A stretch of DNA of 6,304 bases from contig DAOUPC010000175.1 of the NCBI GenBank assembly GCA_030626365.1, forward strand, positions 1 through 6,304, read 5' to 3'. Each line of letters starts with the position of its first letter. Position 1 is the stretch's first letter. A model generated the notes under the pieces. It saw nothing but the letters and a program-made list of their open reading frames with translations. It was not told the origin of the DNA and ran no database searches. Shown here in pieces: positions 5,565 through 6,304 of the stretch. The DNA comes from Paracoccaceae bacterium (GTDB taxonomy: Bacteria > Pseudomonadota > Alphaproteobacteria > Rhodobacterales > Rhodobacteraceae). Position numbers and translations under genes: made by a program.

Positions 5565-6304
5565 TTACTTGTTATCCTTCAGCCCCATAAGAGCGGCGGC
5601 AAAGGGGTTATCGGGATCAATCGGCTTTTCCCGTTTGGGGGGGCGGGCCGAAAAGGTCTTGGCCCCTTGCTGCGGTTTGCCGCCGGGTTTGGTGCCGGGT
5701 TTGCCGCCAGGTTTGTTATTGCGCCGCGCACCGGGTTTTCCGCCAGGCTTTCCACCGGGTTTACGGCGCTGTTTGCCGTCCCGCTGGGGGGCCTCGTCCG
5801 CATCAGACTGCTGGTCGCGGGATTGATCGCGTGACCGGGCCGGGCGGCGCGCCCAGGTGAAGGTATAGAACACCTCCATGTCGGGGGGCGATTCCGGGCC
5901 AGATTCCGGGCCAGATTCGGGAACAGCATCTGAACTAGCTATCTCTGTCTCTGCATCCGGTGTCACCGCCTCGACTGGCGCAGGTGCGTCCACTTCGGGC
6001 GTGGCGGGGGCATCCTCGGCAGGTGCAGGTGCATCGGCCACGGGTGTGGCAGGGGCATCCTCGGCAGGTGCGTCGGCCTCGGGCGTGGCCGCAGGTATAC
6101 CCACAGGGCTCTCCACAGGGCTCTCCACGGGGGCCTTGACCTTGATCCGCTCGCCACGGTCCGCCTTATAGCCCAGGCCGCTCATCAGGTCGGAAAACTG
6201 TTCCAGCGTCATGCCGGTAATCGACAGCATGTCTGCCTTGGCCTCGAACCCAGACCGGCTGTCTTCGGTGCGCAACTGGTCCGCCAGCCGTTCCAGCATA
6301 TCGA
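5565..6304 (-). CDS. C-terminal end of a large helicase-related protein (5' end beyond window)
   Basis: The frame is open to the right edge, so the ATG at 6299 is probably internal. The 244 residues from it contain no helicase motor motifs. They begin with a short folded segment (ADMLSITGMTLEQFSDLMSGLGY, about 22-44), then a Pro/Ala/Glu-rich linker with tandem repeats (about 57-140), a conserved-looking MEVFYTFTWARRP (141-153), a basic KPGG-repeat tail (180-209) and a terminal DPDNPFAAALMGLK. From memory this arrangement ends the SUV3-like DEAD/DEAH helicase-related proteins encoded just upstream of the S4-fdxA-carD genes in Rhodobacteraceae; those unwind RNA or DNA using ATP. Identity therefore rests on context and the end motifs, not on visible catalytic motifs. 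The basic tail suggests nucleic-acid contact. The stop is five bases before the S4 start. Confidence 0.65.
   Translation of the reverse strand, partial: DMLERLADQLRTEDSRSGFEAKADMLSITGMTLEQFSDLMSGLGYKADRGERIKVKAPVESPVESPVGIPAATPEADAPAEDAPATPVADAPAPAEDAPATPEVDAPAPVEAVTPDAETEIASSDAVPESGPESGPESPPDMEVFYTFTWARRPARSRDQSRDQQSDADEAPQRDGKQRRKPGGKPGGKPGARRNNKPGGKPGTKPGGKPQQGAKTFSARPPKREKPIDPDNPFAAALMGLKDNK
5673..5762 (-). repeat. KPGG-type repeats in the helicase tail
   Basis: Encodes residues 180-209 of the visible part: KPGGKPGGKPG, a short ARRNN break, then KPGGKPGTKPGGKP. Each unit is four codons. The result is a flexible, strongly basic, RGG-like tail, likely a non-specific RNA-binding region and prone to repeat-number change. 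Confidence 0.8.
5890..5921 (-). repeat. 12-bp tandem repeat coding for PESG units
   Basis: GATTCCGGGCCA occurs at 5890-5901 and 5902-5913, followed by a partial third copy (GATTCGGG, 5914-5921). It encodes PESGPESGPES in the acidic linker. The period is a multiple of three, so copy changes keep the frame. Confidence 0.85.
5973..6062 (-). repeat. Two 45-bp tandem units in the helicase linker
   Basis: The protein reads EDAPATPVADAPAPA then EDAPATPEVDAPAPV, two 15-residue copies differing at three residues, coded by adjacent 45-base units. A partial related unit (EADAPA) precedes them. This is a recent in-frame duplication inside a disordered Pro/Ala/acidic linker. Confidence 0.85.
6101..6130 (-). 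repeat. 12-bp tandem repeat coding for PVES units
   Basis: CCACAGGGCTCT occurs at 6101-6112 and 6113-6124, followed by the degenerate start of a third unit (CCACGG). It encodes PVESPVESPV at the beginning of the linker. The period is four codons. Confidence 0.85.

Noticed and set aside
5890..6130. CRISPR-like array in the repeat-rich right end
   Set aside because: The repeats are directly abutting, in frame with a protein and lack unique spacers.

Overview
The window looks like ordinary chromosomal DNA of a GC-rich alphaproteobacterium, most likely of the Rhodobacter/Roseobacter group. The clearest taxonomic clue is the minus-strand gene order helicase tail - S4/Hsp15-like protein - 7Fe ferredoxin (fdxA) - CarD/CdnL regulator, which I recall as a conserved neighbourhood in that group. 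The assignment is inference; no rRNA or other marker is present.

Layout: (1) 1-1751, plus strand: the 3' part of a KpsC-type capsule beta-Kdo transferase. Its start lies left of the window, and one G is missing from a G run at 1460-1464, splitting the gene into two frames. (2) 1752-1931: a gene-free gap with a tandem repeat and two inverted repeats. (3) 1932-3815, plus strand: a complete KefC-like CPA2 cation/proton antiporter with a C-terminal RCK (TrkA-N) domain. (4) 3857-3884: a strong hairpin between the convergent antiporter and carD genes, probably a shared terminator. (5) 4438-3905, minus strand: a CarD/CdnL RNA polymerase-binding regulator. (6) 4439-4765: a 327-base gene-free stretch with a candidate extended -10 promoter for carD, a nested leader hairpin and two possible terminators for fdxA. 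(7) 5104-4766, minus strand: fdxA. (8) 5559-5173, minus strand: the Hsp15-like S4 protein. (9) 6304-5565, minus strand: the low-complexity C-terminal end of a large helicase-like protein whose start lies right of the window.

Functionally there are two blocks. The left block concerns the cell envelope: capsule lipid-anchor synthesis and potassium/proton exchange. They are adjacent but not evidently one operon. The right block is a housekeeping set read leftwards. The helicase and S4 genes are 5 bases apart and probably co-transcribed. fdxA follows after 68 bases, and carD after 327 bases with its own likely promoter.

I found no mobile element, CRISPR array, tRNA, rRNA, defence system or clearly new system. 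The observations most worth checking are the single-base kpsC frameshift, the structured carD leader and the symmetric element just upstream of fdxA.
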